Positions 8,612 through 16,078 of a DNA stretch of 29,595 nt are shown one piece after another. The notes beneath the pieces were generated by a model. It ran no database searches. It saw nothing but the letters and a program-made list of their open reading frames with translations, and had not been told where the DNA came from. The stretch is from Azonexaceae bacterium (lineage in GTDB: Bacteria > Pseudomonadota > Gammaproteobacteria > Burkholderiales > Rhodocyclaceae): contig SSTB01000134.1 of assembly GCA_009469665.1 (NCBI GenBank), positions 1 to 29,595 of the forward strand. Reading direction: 5' to 3'. Numbering within the stretch: position 1 is the first letter of the stretch; each line of letters opens with the position of its first letter. The position numbers and the translations under genes were made by a program.

Positions 8612-9850
8612 TTGAACGCCCTTCGCCTGCGCCTTCTTCCGGCCTGCCTTCTGGCCGCCTTCTCGGGAACCGCCGCCGCCGCCGGCTTCCAATTGTGGGA
8701 ACAGAACGCCAGCGGCATCGGCACCGCCTACGCCGGCTCCGCCGCCATTGCCGACAACGCCAGCACCATTTTCTTCAATCCGGCGGGGATGACGCAGTTG
8801 AGCGGCGTTCGAGTTTCCCTTGGTGTTTCTGCAGTCGGTCCGAGTTTCGAGTTCAATGATCGCGGCTCTTCGGGGACCGGCCTCGTGACAGGCTTGTCGG
8901 GCGGTGATGGGGGGGACGCCGGCGGATGGAGTGCTGTGCCGAATGCTTACTTGTCCTGGCAACTGAGTCCTCAGTGGTTCGTGGGTTTCGGGATTTCCGC
9001 TCCCTTTGGCCTGGCGACTGATTATGACGATGGCTGGATTGGACGCTATCACTCCCTCAAAGCGGATATCCGCACGGTGAATTTCAATCCCTCTGTGGCT
9101 TACAAGGTGAATGACAAAATTTCCCTCGGTTTTGGCGTCAATTACCAGCTTATCGACGCCAAGATGACCAGTCTCACCCACGTGGGCATTCCGGTGACTT
9201 CGGAATTGAAGGGTGATGACAGCGCCTGGGGTTGGAACGCAGGAGCCCTGTTCACACTGTCGCCCTCGATGCGCGTGGGGGTCTCTTACCGTTCCGCAAT
9301 GCGCTACACGATAGACGGCGAGCAATCCGTTGCAACGACTGTCTTTCCGGCCAAGACCAAGGTTGAGTTGCCCGACACCTTCATTCTATCGGTCTGGCAG
9401 CAGGTTTCCGACCGCTGGGAAGCCATGGGTGATCTCTCCTATACGGACTGGAGCGATTTCGACAAGGCGGACATCGTGACGAAGAGTACTGGTACCCTTT
9501 TGGGTAGCGAACCCTTCAACTATCGCGATGCTTGGCGCATTGCCTGGGGTGCCGCATACAAGGCGAACGAGGCCTGGAAAATCAAGTTCGGCATCGCTTT
9601 TGACCACACGCCGACCAGCGATTCCCACCGTACTGCCCGTGTGCCCGACAACGATCGTCTTTGGCTGACGCTGGGAGCTCAGTGGAAGCCGAGTAAGGAA
9701 TCGGCGGTCGATGTCGGTTACGCCTATCTTTATCTGCGCGATCCGTCGATCAACCAGACCAAGGTGCTGCCCGCCGGAACCGCCACCCTCCGCGGTCGCT
9801 ACGACGACTCCGGGCACGTGCTGGGAATCCAGTATTCGCACGGGTTCTGA
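8612..9850 (+). CDS. FadL-family outer-membrane transport protein
   Basis: Outer-membrane beta-barrel of the FadL/TodX family (412 residues), importing long-chain fatty acids or other hydrophobic compounds. A signal peptide MNALRLRLLPACLLAAF...AAAA ends at about residue 23. The mature N-terminus GFQLWEQNASGIGTAYAGSA matches the FadL hatch, followed by the family motif STIFFNPAGMT. The rest shows alternating strands such as FVGFGISAPFGLATDYDD and DVGYAYLYL, and ends in the barrel-type terminus GIQYSHGF with a C-terminal aromatic. The start is TTG at 8612, preceded by a strong GGGGAG seven bases upstream. The ATG at 8558 would overlap the thioesterase and put 18 non-signal residues before the signal peptide. 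Substrate cannot be told from sequence alone. Confidence 0.93.
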   Translation: MNALRLRLLPACLLAAFSGTAAAAGFQLWEQNASGIGTAYAGSAAIADNASTIFFNPAGMTQLSGVRVSLGVSAVGPSFEFNDRGSSGTGLVTGLSGGDGGDAGGWSAVPNAYLSWQLSPQWFVGFGISAPFGLATDYDDGWIGRYHSLKADIRTVNFNPSVAYKVNDKISLGFGVNYQLIDAKMTSLTHVGIPVTSELKGDDSAWGWNAGALFTLSPSMRVGVSYRSAMRYTIDGEQSVATTVFPAKTKVELPDTFILSVWQQVSDRWEAMGDLSYTDWSDFDKADIVTKSTGTLLGSEPFNYRDAWRIAWGAAYKANEAWKIKFGIAFDHTPTSDSHRTARVPDNDRLWLTLGAQWKPSKESAVDVGYAYLYLRDPSINQTKVLPAGTATLRGRYDDSGHVLGIQYSHGF

Positions 9851-9874
9851 CCGGCGGGCGGCCGGGGGCGCGGC

Positions 9875-10408
9875 TTGATTCCTGAACTGGGGGACGGGGT
9901 CTTCGGCTGGCGTGAGGCCGTCGTCGTCCTCATCGTCCTGGTGGGGGGCTATATGGGGTTTCTCCTGCTGCGCATGGGGCGCCTGCGGCGCAAGCTCGAC
10001 CCTCCGGCGGCCGAGGTCTCCGCTCCCGGTGGGGCGGTAGTGGACATCCCCCCGCTTCCCGGCACCGATCCCGGCGAGCAGGAAGCTTCCCAGCCCGTCG
10101 CGCCGGCGGCCTGGGAAGAGGCGCCGCAGCAACTGGCGCGCTCCCCGGGGGCCGAGGGCCTGGAAGCCGAAGTGTTGCTGCTGCGGGACGAGGTCGATGC
10201 CCTGCGCGGCGAACTCGCTGCCCTGCGCCGCGAATTGCAGGCGGAAATCGCCCAGCGGCGTGCCCCCCAGGCCGTTTCTCCCCTCTATAACGACGCCATG
10301 CAAATGGCCACCGCCGGCCACAATGCGGCAACCATTGCCGAGCACTGCGGCATCTCCCGGGCCGAGGCCGACCTGGTCGTCGCCCTGGTCAATGGCCAGC
10401 GGTCCTGA
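9875..10408 (+). CDS. DUF2802 membrane-anchored protein
   Basis: A 177-residue protein of unknown function. One N-terminal membrane helix (about 15-33, AVVVLIVLVGGYMGFLLL) is followed by a basic stop-transfer RMGRLRRKLD. A low-complexity Pro/Ala-rich linker comes next, then a coiled-coil (about 95-130, EAEVLLLRDEVDALRGELAALRRELQAEIAQ). The C-terminal segment SPLYNDAMQMATAGHNAATIAEHCGISRAEADLVVALV is the DUF2802 helix-turn-helix-like signature. The start appears to be TTG at 9875, since no ATG or GTG occurs before the membrane helix. The gene is 24 bp after fadL and 15 bp before a SPOR-domain gene, an arrangement consistent with a small envelope operon. Confidence 0.82.
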   Translation: MIPELGDGVFGWREAVVVLIVLVGGYMGFLLLRMGRLRRKLDPPAAEVSAPGGAVVDIPPLPGTDPGEQEASQPVAPAAWEEAPQQLARSPGAEGLEAEVLLLRDEVDALRGELAALRRELQAEIAQRRAPQAVSPLYNDAMQMATAGHNAATIAEHCGISRAEADLVVALVNGQRS

Positions 10409-10423
10409 CCTACGGAGCAATCC

Positions 10424-11152
10424 ATGAGCGAAGACACTCCCGAAAGCGGCGAACTGCGCGGCAAGCTATTGAAGCGCCTGATGGTGGCTGGGGGGCTGGT
10501 CGCCGTCCTGCTGGGGGTTCTCGCCTTCTTCGATCATCTGGCAAGCGCCCCGGAGGAGCCGGAGGCCCCGGTGTATAGCCAGCCGGTCCCCGTGCCGCCC
10601 AAAAAAGAAATGACCCAGCCGGTCAAGGGTGGCGAGCCGACGCCCGAGTCCAAGGCTGCTCCCGCGGAGCCGCCGGCCCCTGGGGTACCAGCCAAGCCCG
10701 AGGTGGCCGCCCAGCCGGAAGTACCCCAACCCCCCGCCGTGTCCGCAGCCCCCGTGCCCAAGTCCGCGCCGGTGGCACAGGCTCCCGCTGCGGTGCCCCC
10801 GTCGGCCGTTGCCGCGGCGCCCGCGGTGGGCGTGCCGGAAGGCACCGGCGCGCCGACTCCGGCTGACGCTCCCAGTCGTCCCGCCCCCCCAGCACCCGCG
10901 GCTTCCCCGGCGCCCCAGGCCGTCGCGCCGCGCGCGACCCAGGGCTACCTGCTCCAGGCTGGCGTCTTCAGCAGTCCCCAGAGGGCCGAGGAACTGCACG
11001 CCAAGCTGACCCTGGCGGGTATCCCCTCGACCCTGGAAGCCCGGGTCCAGGTGGGGCCCTTCAAATCCAGGCAGGAAGCCGACGCCGCCCGGGAAAAGCT
11101 GCGTGCCCTGGGCATCGATCCAGTCCTCATTCCGCCCGCCGGAAAGCGCTGA
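10424..11152 (+). CDS. SPOR-domain inner-membrane protein (cell-division/septum type)
   Basis: A 242-residue bitopic protein. A short cytoplasmic N-terminus precedes one membrane helix (about 18-36, MVAGGLVAVLLGVLAFF). A periplasmic linker of about 125 residues is almost entirely Pro, Ala, Val and Glu. The C-terminal SPOR domain (about 172-240) is clear from GYLLQAGVFSSPQRAEELHAKL, RVQVGPFKSRQEADAAREKLR and the closing PVLIPP. SPOR domains bind denuded glycan strands made at the septum, so a septal location is likely. Overall layout resembles FtsN/DedD-like proteins, but family assignment within that group is not possible by eye. ATG at 10424 follows the DUF2802 stop by 15 bp with GGAG nearby. 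Confidence 0.9.
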   Translation: MSEDTPESGELRGKLLKRLMVAGGLVAVLLGVLAFFDHLASAPEEPEAPVYSQPVPVPPKKEMTQPVKGGEPTPESKAAPAEPPAPGVPAKPEVAAQPEVPQPPAVSAAPVPKSAPVAQAPAAVPPSAVAAAPAVGVPEGTGAPTPADAPSRPAPPAPAASPAPQAVAPRATQGYLLQAGVFSSPQRAEELHAKLTLAGIPSTLEARVQVGPFKSRQEADAAREKLRALGIDPVLIPPAGKR

Positions 11153-11165
11153 TCGGGCAAGCCAA

Positions 11166-11182
11166 AACGGCTGGATTCAGCC
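11166..11182 (-). terminator. Weak candidate terminator of the TPR gene
   Basis: On the minus strand a five-base-pair stem GGCTG/CAGCC with an AATC loop is followed by GTTTTGG. It sits in the 64-bp gap between the convergent SPOR and TPR genes. The stem is short and the T run is only four, so confidence is low. Confidence 0.3.
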
Positions 11183-11216
11183 CCCTAGTCTTGCGGCGGC
11201 GACCCGTGAACGGCGC

Positions 11217-11555
11217 TTATCCGACCCCTGCGTCCCTCACCTTTCGGAGCCGCTTGGCAAAAACTTCCATCTCCTTGGCCGCCTGGACATCGCCTCGCTC
11301 CGTCGCCACCTGGATGCCCATCTCGTAGGCGGCCAGGGCAGCGCTGTCTTCCCCGGCGGCCGTCAGGGCCTTGCCGAGGAGCTTCCAGGCCGCCGAATAG
11401 TGCGGGTCGCGGGCCACGGCCTCGCGCAGGCGGGCGGCGGCCTTGCAGGGATCGCCGGCTTTGAGGTGCTCGTTGCCGAGGGAGTAGCGCAGCAGGGGGC
11501 CATCCCGGGGACCGTCGAGAAGCTTTTCCAGGCTGGCGAGGGTGGGCGTCGTCAT
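11217..11555 (-). CDS. Small tetratricopeptide-repeat protein
   Basis: A 112-residue soluble protein built of about two TPR units. Residues 20-52 (LLRYSLGNEHLKAGDPCKAAARLREAVARDPHY) and 53-87 (SAAWKLLGKALTAAGEDSAALAAYEMGIQVA) show the W/L-G-Y/A-P spacing of TPR helices, followed by a charged C-terminal helix (KEMEVFAKRLRK). TPRs mediate protein-protein contact; no partner is evident. It stands alone on the minus strand, divergent from ridA with only 38 bp between the two starts, so both promoters must overlap in a very short region. Confidence 0.85.
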   Translation of the reverse strand: MTTPTLASLEKLLDGPRDGPLLRYSLGNEHLKAGDPCKAAARLREAVARDPHYSAAWKLLGKALTAAGEDSAALAAYEMGIQVATERGDVQAAKEMEVFAKRLRKVRDAGVG

Positions 11556-11593
11556 TTAACATCTCCGTCTTGCATTTTTCCTGAGACCCTACC

Positions 11594-11977
11594 ATGAGCA
11601 AAACGATCATTTCCACGCCCCACGCTCCTGCCGCCATAGGCACTTATTCCCAGGCGGTGCGGGTGGGCGACACGGTCTACCTCTCGGGCCAGATCGGCCT
11701 GGACCCGGCCAGCGGCCACCTGGTGGAAGGCATCGATGCCCAGGTGCTGCGGGTTTTCGAGAACCTCAAGGCGGTCACCGAGGCGGCCGGCGGCAGTCTG
11801 GCCGATGTGGTCAAGCTCAATGTCTTCCTCACCGATCTGGCTAATTTCGCCAAGGTCAATGAGGCCATGGCCCGCTACTTTTCCCAGCCCTTTCCGGCCC
11901 GGGCTGCGGTGGGGGTCAAGGAACTGCCGCGGGGTGCCTTGGTGGAAGCCGACGCGGTGATGTTCCTCGGCGCATGA
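11594..11977 (+). CDS. ridA: RidA family enamine/imine deaminase
   Basis: A 127-residue YjgF/YER057c/UK114-family protein that hydrolyses reactive 2-aminoacrylate and other enamine/imine intermediates released by PLP enzymes. It forms trimers with active sites at subunit interfaces. Conserved features are [25 protein letters not shown], the [14 protein letters not shown] strand and the C-terminal [22 protein letters not shown], with the catalytic arginine in PAR and glutamate in ALVE. Length is typical. Its stop overlaps the recG start (ATGA at 11974), so the two are translationally coupled. Confidence 0.95.
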   Translation: MSKTIISTPHAPAAIGTYSQAVRVGDTVYLSGQIGLDPASGHLVEGIDAQVLRVFENLKAVTEAAGGSLADVVKLNVFLTDLANFAKVNEAMARYFSQPFPARAAVGVKELPRGALVEADAVMFLGA

Positions 11978-14082
11978 CGCCAGCGGGGGCCGGCGCTCCC
12001 CCGACGGTGGAAGTCGCAAGCCCCGGACCGTCCCCGGGCGGTGCCCCGGGGAGCGCGGGGGCTGCCCCGATCCCGGCTTCGCTCGCCCTGCAGAAGAAGC
12101 TCGCCCGCCTGGGTCTCCATACCCGGGACGATCTTCTCGTCCACCTGCCCCTGCGCTACGAGGACGAAACCCGCATCACGCCGGTGGCCGACGCCCCCGA
12201 GGGCGTCCCGGTGCAGGTCGAGGTGACGGTGCAGTCGATCGAGGCCCAGTTCCGCCCGCGCCGCCAGTGGGTGGTACGCGCCTCGGACGCCAGCGGCGAG
12301 CTGTGGCTGCGCTTTTTCAGCCTCTATCCGGCCCAGCGGGCGTTCCTGGTCGAGGGCGCGCGCATTCGGGCCTTCGGCGAAATCCGGGGCGGCTTCTTCG
12401 GCGCCGAGATGATTCATCCCCGCTTCCACGCCGTGGCCGGTGACGAGCCCCTGCCGGCCGGTCTGACTCCCGTCTACCCCTGTACGGCCGGCGTGTCCCC
12501 AGCGGCCCTGCGTCGCCTCATCACCCAGGCCCTGCAAGACGACGATCTGGCCGACAGCCTGGATCCCGCCACCCGCCAGGGCCTCCGGCTGGCCGAGTTC
12601 GCCCGCAGCCTGCGTTTCCTCCATGCGCCGCCGCCAGGAACGCCGCTGGAAGCCCTGCACGCCCGCAACCATCCTGCCTGGCGGCGGATCAAGTTCGACG
12701 AAGTCCTCGCCCAGCAGCTTTCCCTGCGGCTGGCCTACCGCAGCCGCCGCCAGCTCGGCGCCCCGGTGCTGGCGGGTTGCGGCGAACTGGCCGGGCGCCT
12801 TCTGGCGGGCCTGCCCTTTGCCCTGACCGCTGCCCAGCGCCGGGCTGCGGACGAGATCGCCGCTGATCTGGCCCGGCCACATCCCATGCAGCGCCTGCTG
12901 CAAGGGGATGTGGGCAGTGGCAAGACCGTCGTCGCCGCCCTGGCTGCCTGTAGGGCGGTGGAGGCCGGCTGGCAGGCGGCCTTCATGGCGCCCACCGAGA
13001 TCCTGGCCGAGCAGCACTACAAGAAACTTTCCGCCTGGCTCGAACCCCTGGGGGTTTCCCTCGCCTGGCTTTCCGGCAGCCTCAAGGGAAAGCACAAGCG
13101 GGCCCAGCAGGCCAAGGCGGCCACCGACGCCCAGGTGGTGGTCGGCACCCATGCCTTGATTCAGGATGCGGTCGATTTCTCTCGCCTGGGGTTGGCCATC
13201 GTCGACGAGCAGCACCGCTTCGGCGTCGCCCAGCGCCTGGCCCTGCGCAGGAAGGGCGCCAATCCGCACCAGCTCATGATGTCGGCCACTCCCATTCCCC
13301 GCACTCTGGCCATGAGCTATTACGCCGATCTCGACGTCACCCTCCTCGATGAACTCCCCCCCGGCCGCAGCCCGGTGAAGACCCGCCTGGTCGCCGACGC
13401 CCGCCGCGACGACGTGATCGCCTTCCTGGCCCGCCACGGCGCTGCGGGCCGTCAGGCCTACTGGGTCTGCCCCCTGATCGAGGAATCCGAGGCCCTGCAG
13501 TTACAGACCGCCCTGGAAACCCACGCCCGCCTCAGCGAAGAACTCCCGGAGCTGAGAGTCGGTCTGGTGCATGGCCGTCTAAAGCCCGACGAGAAACAGG
13601 CCGCCATGACGGCCTTTGCCATGGGCGAACTCGATGTCCTGGTGGCCACGACGGTGATCGAGGTGGGCGTGGATGTGCCCAACGCCAGCCTCATGGTCAT
13701 CGAGCACGCCGAGCGCTTCGGACTCTCCCAGCTGCACCAGTTGCGTGGCCGGGTGGGGCGCGGGGCAGTCGAATCGACCTGCGTCCTGCTCTATGCCCAG
13801 CCCCTCTCCCAGACCGCCCGCCAGCGTCTGCGAGTAATTTTCGAAAACACCGACGGGTTCGAAATCGCCCGCCAGGACCTTCAGTTGCGCGGCCCCGGAG
13901 AATTCGTGGGCAGCCGTCAGAGCGGGGTTCCGCTGCTGCGCTACGCCGACCTGGAAATGGACGCCGATCTCGTCGAAGCCGCCCGCGCGGTGGCCGAAGC
14001 CCTCCTCGACACGGACCCGCAAGCCGCCCGGCTGCACCTGCGCCGCTGGCTGGGATCGCGCCAGGAATTGCTCAAGTCCTAG
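11974..14082 (+). CDS. recG: ATP-dependent DNA helicase RecG
   Basis: Superfamily 2 helicase of 702 residues that remodels stalled forks and branched DNA. The N-terminal wedge/OB region contains [20 protein letters not shown]. Helicase motifs follow: Walker A GDVGSGKT (311-318), [15 protein letters not shown], motif II DEQH (411-414), motif [13 protein letters not shown] (about 436-445), [25 protein letters not shown], and motif [14 protein letters not shown]. The closing [25 protein letters not shown] is typical of RecG. The first 35 residues are a Gly/Pro/Ala-rich low-complexity extension. The start overlaps ridA by four bases; a later start cannot be excluded. The stop TAG at 14080-14082 lies inside a long hairpin. 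Confidence 0.96.
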   Translation: MTPAGAGAPPTVEVASPGPSPGGAPGSAGAAPIPASLALQKKLARLGLHTRDDLLVHLPLRYEDETRITPVADAPEGVPVQVEVTVQSIEAQFRPRRQWVVRASDASGELWLRFFSLYPAQRAFLVEGARIRAFGEIRGGFFGAEMIHPRFHAVAGDEPLPAGLTPVYPCTAGVSPAALRRLITQALQDDDLADSLDPATRQGLRLAEFARSLRFLHAPPPGTPLEALHARNHPAWRRIKFDEVLAQQLSLRLAYRSRRQLGAPVLAGCGELAGRLLAGLPFALTAAQRRAADEIAADLARPHPMQRLLQGDVGSGKTVVAALAACRAVEAGWQAAFMAPTEILAEQHYKKLSAWLEPLGVSLAWLSGSLKGKHKRAQQAKAATDAQVVVGTHALIQDAVDFSRLGLAIVDEQHRFGVAQRLALRRKGANPHQLMMSATPIPRTLAMSYYADLDVTLLDELPPGRSPVKTRLVADARRDDVIAFLARHGAAGRQAYWVCPLIEESEALQLQTALETHARLSEELPELRVGLVHGRLKPDEKQAAMTAFAMGELDVLVATTVIEVGVDVPNASLMVIEHAERFGLSQLHQLRGRVGRGAVESTCVLLYAQPLSQTARQRLRVIFENTDGFEIARQDLQLRGPGEFVGSRQSGVPLLRYADLEMDADLVEAARAVAEALLDTDPQAARLHLRRWLGSRQELLKS

Positions 14083-14130
14083 GGTCAGTGATCGTTCAGG
14101 TCACTTGAGCTGGATGATCACTGACCCTAG
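14079..14130. repeat. 15-bp perfect inverted repeat covering the recG stop codon
   Basis: CTAGGGTCAGTGATC at 14079-14093 is the exact reverse complement of GATCACTGACCCTAG at 14116-14130, with a 22-base loop. A second pairing competes with it: CTCAAGT (14071-14077) can pair with ACTTGAG (14103-14109) in the loop. There is no T tract, so it is not a classical terminator. The GGGTCAGTGA termini resemble REP-type palindromes that are dispersed in some betaproteobacterial genomes; that identity is inference from one copy. Confidence 0.8.
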
Positions 14131-14202
14131 GCGCGCCGGGGGGCTACCCTTGCACGCGGCAGCGCTTCCCGGTAGCTTCCCGCCCTTTGCCGGAGACTTT
14201 CC

Positions 14203-14601
14203 ATGAGCCCTCGTTTCCTCGTCCTGCTCGCCGCCCTGGCTGTGGCCCCCATCGCCCACGCTGCCCCCGAGACCACGCCCTCCGGTCTGGTTTATGAGTC
14301 CCTCAAGGAGGGCACCGGCCAGCAGGCTGCTCCGGAAGCCAGCGTCCAGGTGCATTACCGCGGCACCCTGGCCAACGGCACCGAATTCGACAGCTCCTAC
14401 AAACGCGGCCAGCCCGCCACCTTCCCCCTCAACCGGGTCATACCCTGCTGGACCGAGGGCGTCGCCAAGATGCGCGAAGGCGGCAAGGCCCGCCTCACCT
14501 GCCCGCCCGCCATCGCCTACGGCTCCCGCGGCGCCGGCGGCGTCATTCCCCCCGACGCCACCCTGAGCTTCGAAGTCGAGTTGCTCAAGGTCCTCCGCTG
14601 A
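14203..14601 (+). CDS. Exported FKBP-type peptidyl-prolyl cis-trans isomerase
   Basis: A 132-residue single-domain FKBP with a cleavable signal peptide MSPRFLVLLAALAVAPIAHA (cleavage after A20), so it should fold proteins in the periplasm. The catalytic domain shows VQVHYRGTLANGTEFDSS, VIPCWTEGVAKMREGGKARLTCPP and AYGSRGAGGVIPPDATLSFEVELL, the standard FKBP pocket residues (Y, F-D, the central W, Y, I-P). It lacks the N-terminal dimerisation domain of FkpA or FklB. It carries two cysteines (C82 and C100). It starts a compact three-gene run with the thioredoxin-like and Fe-S genes, with gaps of 2 bp or overlaps. Confidence 0.94.
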   Translation: MSPRFLVLLAALAVAPIAHAAPETTPSGLVYESLKEGTGQQAAPEASVQVHYRGTLANGTEFDSSYKRGQPATFPLNRVIPCWTEGVAKMREGGKARLTCPPAIAYGSRGAGGVIPPDATLSFEVELLKVLR

Positions 14602-14603
14602 GC

Positions 14604-14921
14604 GTGGAAACGGATTACGGCCACCCCGACCTCACCCGGGCCGAGGTGGATGGGCGCAGCGGGCCGCTGATCCTGGAATTCGGCGCCAATTGGTGCGGCA
14701 TCTGCCGCGCCGCCCGACCCGCCATCGCCGCGGCCCTGGAGGCGGCCCCGGTTCCCCACCTGCGCATCGAGGACGGCCCCGGCCGCCGCCTGGGCCGTTC
14801 CTTTGCGGTGAAGCTCTGGCCCACCCTGATCTTTCTGCGGGACGGCCGGGAAATCGAGCGCCTCGTGCGGCCTGCCGGCCCCGAAGCCCTCGTTGCGGCG
14901 CTGGAGCGCTTGCAGGCGTGA
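14604..14921 (+). CDS. Thioredoxin-family protein
   Basis: A 105-residue protein with the thioredoxin fold and no signal peptide. The redox motif is WCGIC (W30-C34), preceded by the strand PLILEFGAN. The cis-proline strand is present as KLWPTLIFLRDGREIERLVRP, whereas typical thioredoxins have PT in VRGIPTLL; WPT serves here. CGIC differs from the CGPC of housekeeping thioredoxin, which usually shifts redox potential. The start is GTG at 14604, two bases after the FKBP stop, and no ATG is available before the first strand. Its stop overlaps the start of the Fe-S protein (GTGA at 14918), suggesting translational coupling and possibly a reducing partner relationship. Confidence 0.88.
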   Translation: METDYGHPDLTRAEVDGRSGPLILEFGANWCGICRAARPAIAAALEAAPVPHLRIEDGPGRRLGRSFAVKLWPTLIFLRDGREIERLVRPAGPEALVAALERLQA

Positions 14922-15607
14922 ACGCCCTCCCTGGCGCCAGGGCGCTGGAGCGGGCCGGATTGGGCTTGCAGGCGGTCATCGACGCCGCCGCCCTGCCGTC
15001 CGCGCTGGCGGGTGGGACGGAAGGCTACCGCCAGCTCATCCTCTTCGGCCATGCCGGCCGCCGATTCTGGCAGGCCCTGGAAGCCGGAGGCCTCTGCGGG
15101 TCGGATCCTGTCGACAGCGCCAGTCGTGCCATCGTCTTTGCCTGGGCGGACGCTCATTTGGCGGGGGTGCGGCACCGCCTGGTTTATCCAGCACTCCCGG
15201 ACAGCGCAGCGCTTCCCCTCAATCTGGGCGCCCTCGGTGACTGGCTGGGCTGGCAGCGGCCCTCGCCCCTGGGGCTAGGTATCCACCCCAGCTGGGGCAC
15301 CTGGTTCGCCTATCGTGCCGCGCTGCTGGCCGATTCCGCTCTGCCCGTCACCCGGCCCACCCCCGTGCCGAACCGCTGCGAAAGCTGCCTGGGCCAGCCC
15401 TGCCTGACTGCCTGCCCCGCGGGGGCGACGGCGCTGACGGGCTTTCGCGTGGAAGCCTGCGTGGGGTACCGCTTGCGGCCCGCCTCGCCCTGTGCCGGCG
15501 ATTGCCCGGCCCGCCGCGCCTGCCCGGTGGGGCGTGAGCACGCCTACTCCGAGGCGCAGATGCGCCATGCCTATGGGGTTTCGCTGGAGATGGCGAAGCT
15601 CCGGTAG
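14918..15607 (+). CDS. Cytoplasmic double [4Fe-4S] protein with QueG-like ferredoxin domain
   Basis: A 229-residue protein of uncertain function. The N-terminal 140 residues have no signal or membrane segment and no motif I recognise. The C-terminal part holds two four-cysteine sets: RCESCLGQPCLTACPAGA (C-x2-C-x4-C-x3-CP), then ACVGYRL, CAGDC and CPVG (C-x10-C-x3-C-x5-CP). The order CxxC...CP-x-GA followed by AC-x-x-Y resembles the double-cluster domain of epoxyqueuosine reductase QueG and related reductive dehalogenases. However, the protein is much shorter than QueG (about 350 residues) and I do not see a cobalamin-binding domain. The start GTG at 14918 overlaps the stop of the thioredoxin-like gene. 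An in-frame extension upstream exists but lies inside that gene. Confidence 0.8.
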   Translation: MNALPGARALERAGLGLQAVIDAAALPSALAGGTEGYRQLILFGHAGRRFWQALEAGGLCGSDPVDSASRAIVFAWADAHLAGVRHRLVYPALPDSAALPLNLGALGDWLGWQRPSPLGLGIHPSWGTWFAYRAALLADSALPVTRPTPVPNRCESCLGQPCLTACPAGATALTGFRVEACVGYRLRPASPCAGDCPARRACPVGREHAYSEAQMRHAYGVSLEMAKLR

Positions 15608-15635
15608 TCCGGTTGGCGCAGGGGGTGCAGCAATA

Positions 15636-15798
15636 CCGGTCGTCGGTCAGATAGGTTCTGCATTGTGCGGCCCGCCCCGCATCCCCGCTCGTCGCCCATC
15701 CTCGCCACGGCCTCGCCTATGGTTGGCTGCGGCTCGCTTCGCGCGATCGCTGCCGATGCGCGCCTCGGCAGCGACACAAACCGATCGGACTGGCTCGG
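15636..15798. repeat. MITE-like repeat, copy 1 (diverged)
   Basis: This stretch aligns end to end with 19511-19675. The best block, 15668-15707, matches 19544-19583 at 39 of 40 bases (one C/T change). A second block, 15725-15748, matches 19597-19620 at 23 of 24. Both ends are recognisable but degraded: CCGGTCGTCGGTCA at the left corresponds to CCAGTAGTCAGTCA in copy 2, and AAACCGATCGGACTGG at the right to AAACCGATGTGACTGA. It does not encode a transposase. It gives rise to open frames on both sides that are not credible genes. Confidence 0.85.
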
Positions 15799-16078
15799 CG
15801 GGCGTCCTGCGGCGCAAGGGAGGTGCGGAAGTAATCTTGCCCGGGATACCCCCGCAGGCTCCGCCACGTCTGCTTTCCCGGGTGAGTCGCAGTCATATGG
15901 AATTGGTGTATCTTTCTTTCCGGCTCCGGTAGGCCGCAATTCCTGGCCGTACTTGCGCACCCGGGGCCGCCCGTCCGACTGTCGCTCCCTGATATTCAGG
16001 CGGGGTTCTGTCGCCCGCCGCGTCTCCAGCCAACCAGGTGGGTTCGCCCTTCCCGCCGCCGCCCCGAGGACCAAGACC
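15799..16078. other. Non-coding spacer upstream of the propeller-like gene
   Basis: With the repeat copy above, this makes a 471-bp gap without a credible gene. I see two possible short stems, CCTGCGG (15806-15812) with CCGCAGG (15852-15858), and CCCGGGA (15840-15846) with TCCCGGG (15876-15882). There is also an A/T-richer patch around 15895-15920 that could hold a promoter, but no hexamer pair is convincing. The frame of the downstream gene stays open through this stretch, which I attribute to high GC content. Confidence 0.4.

Noticed and set aside
11875..13437. 520-codon minus-strand frame opposite recG
   Set aside because: It is antisense to clear RecG helicase motifs and has a composition typical of a shadow frame.
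15840..15882. Possible riboswitch or structured leader upstream of the propeller-like gene
   Set aside because: Only two seven-base stems with large loops are present. No known riboswitch core could be recognised.
15665..16078. N-terminal extension of the propeller-like protein by 138 residues
   Set aside because: The extension translates the MITE-like repeat and spacer, has no signal peptide, and a GAGGA site precedes the ATG at 16079.
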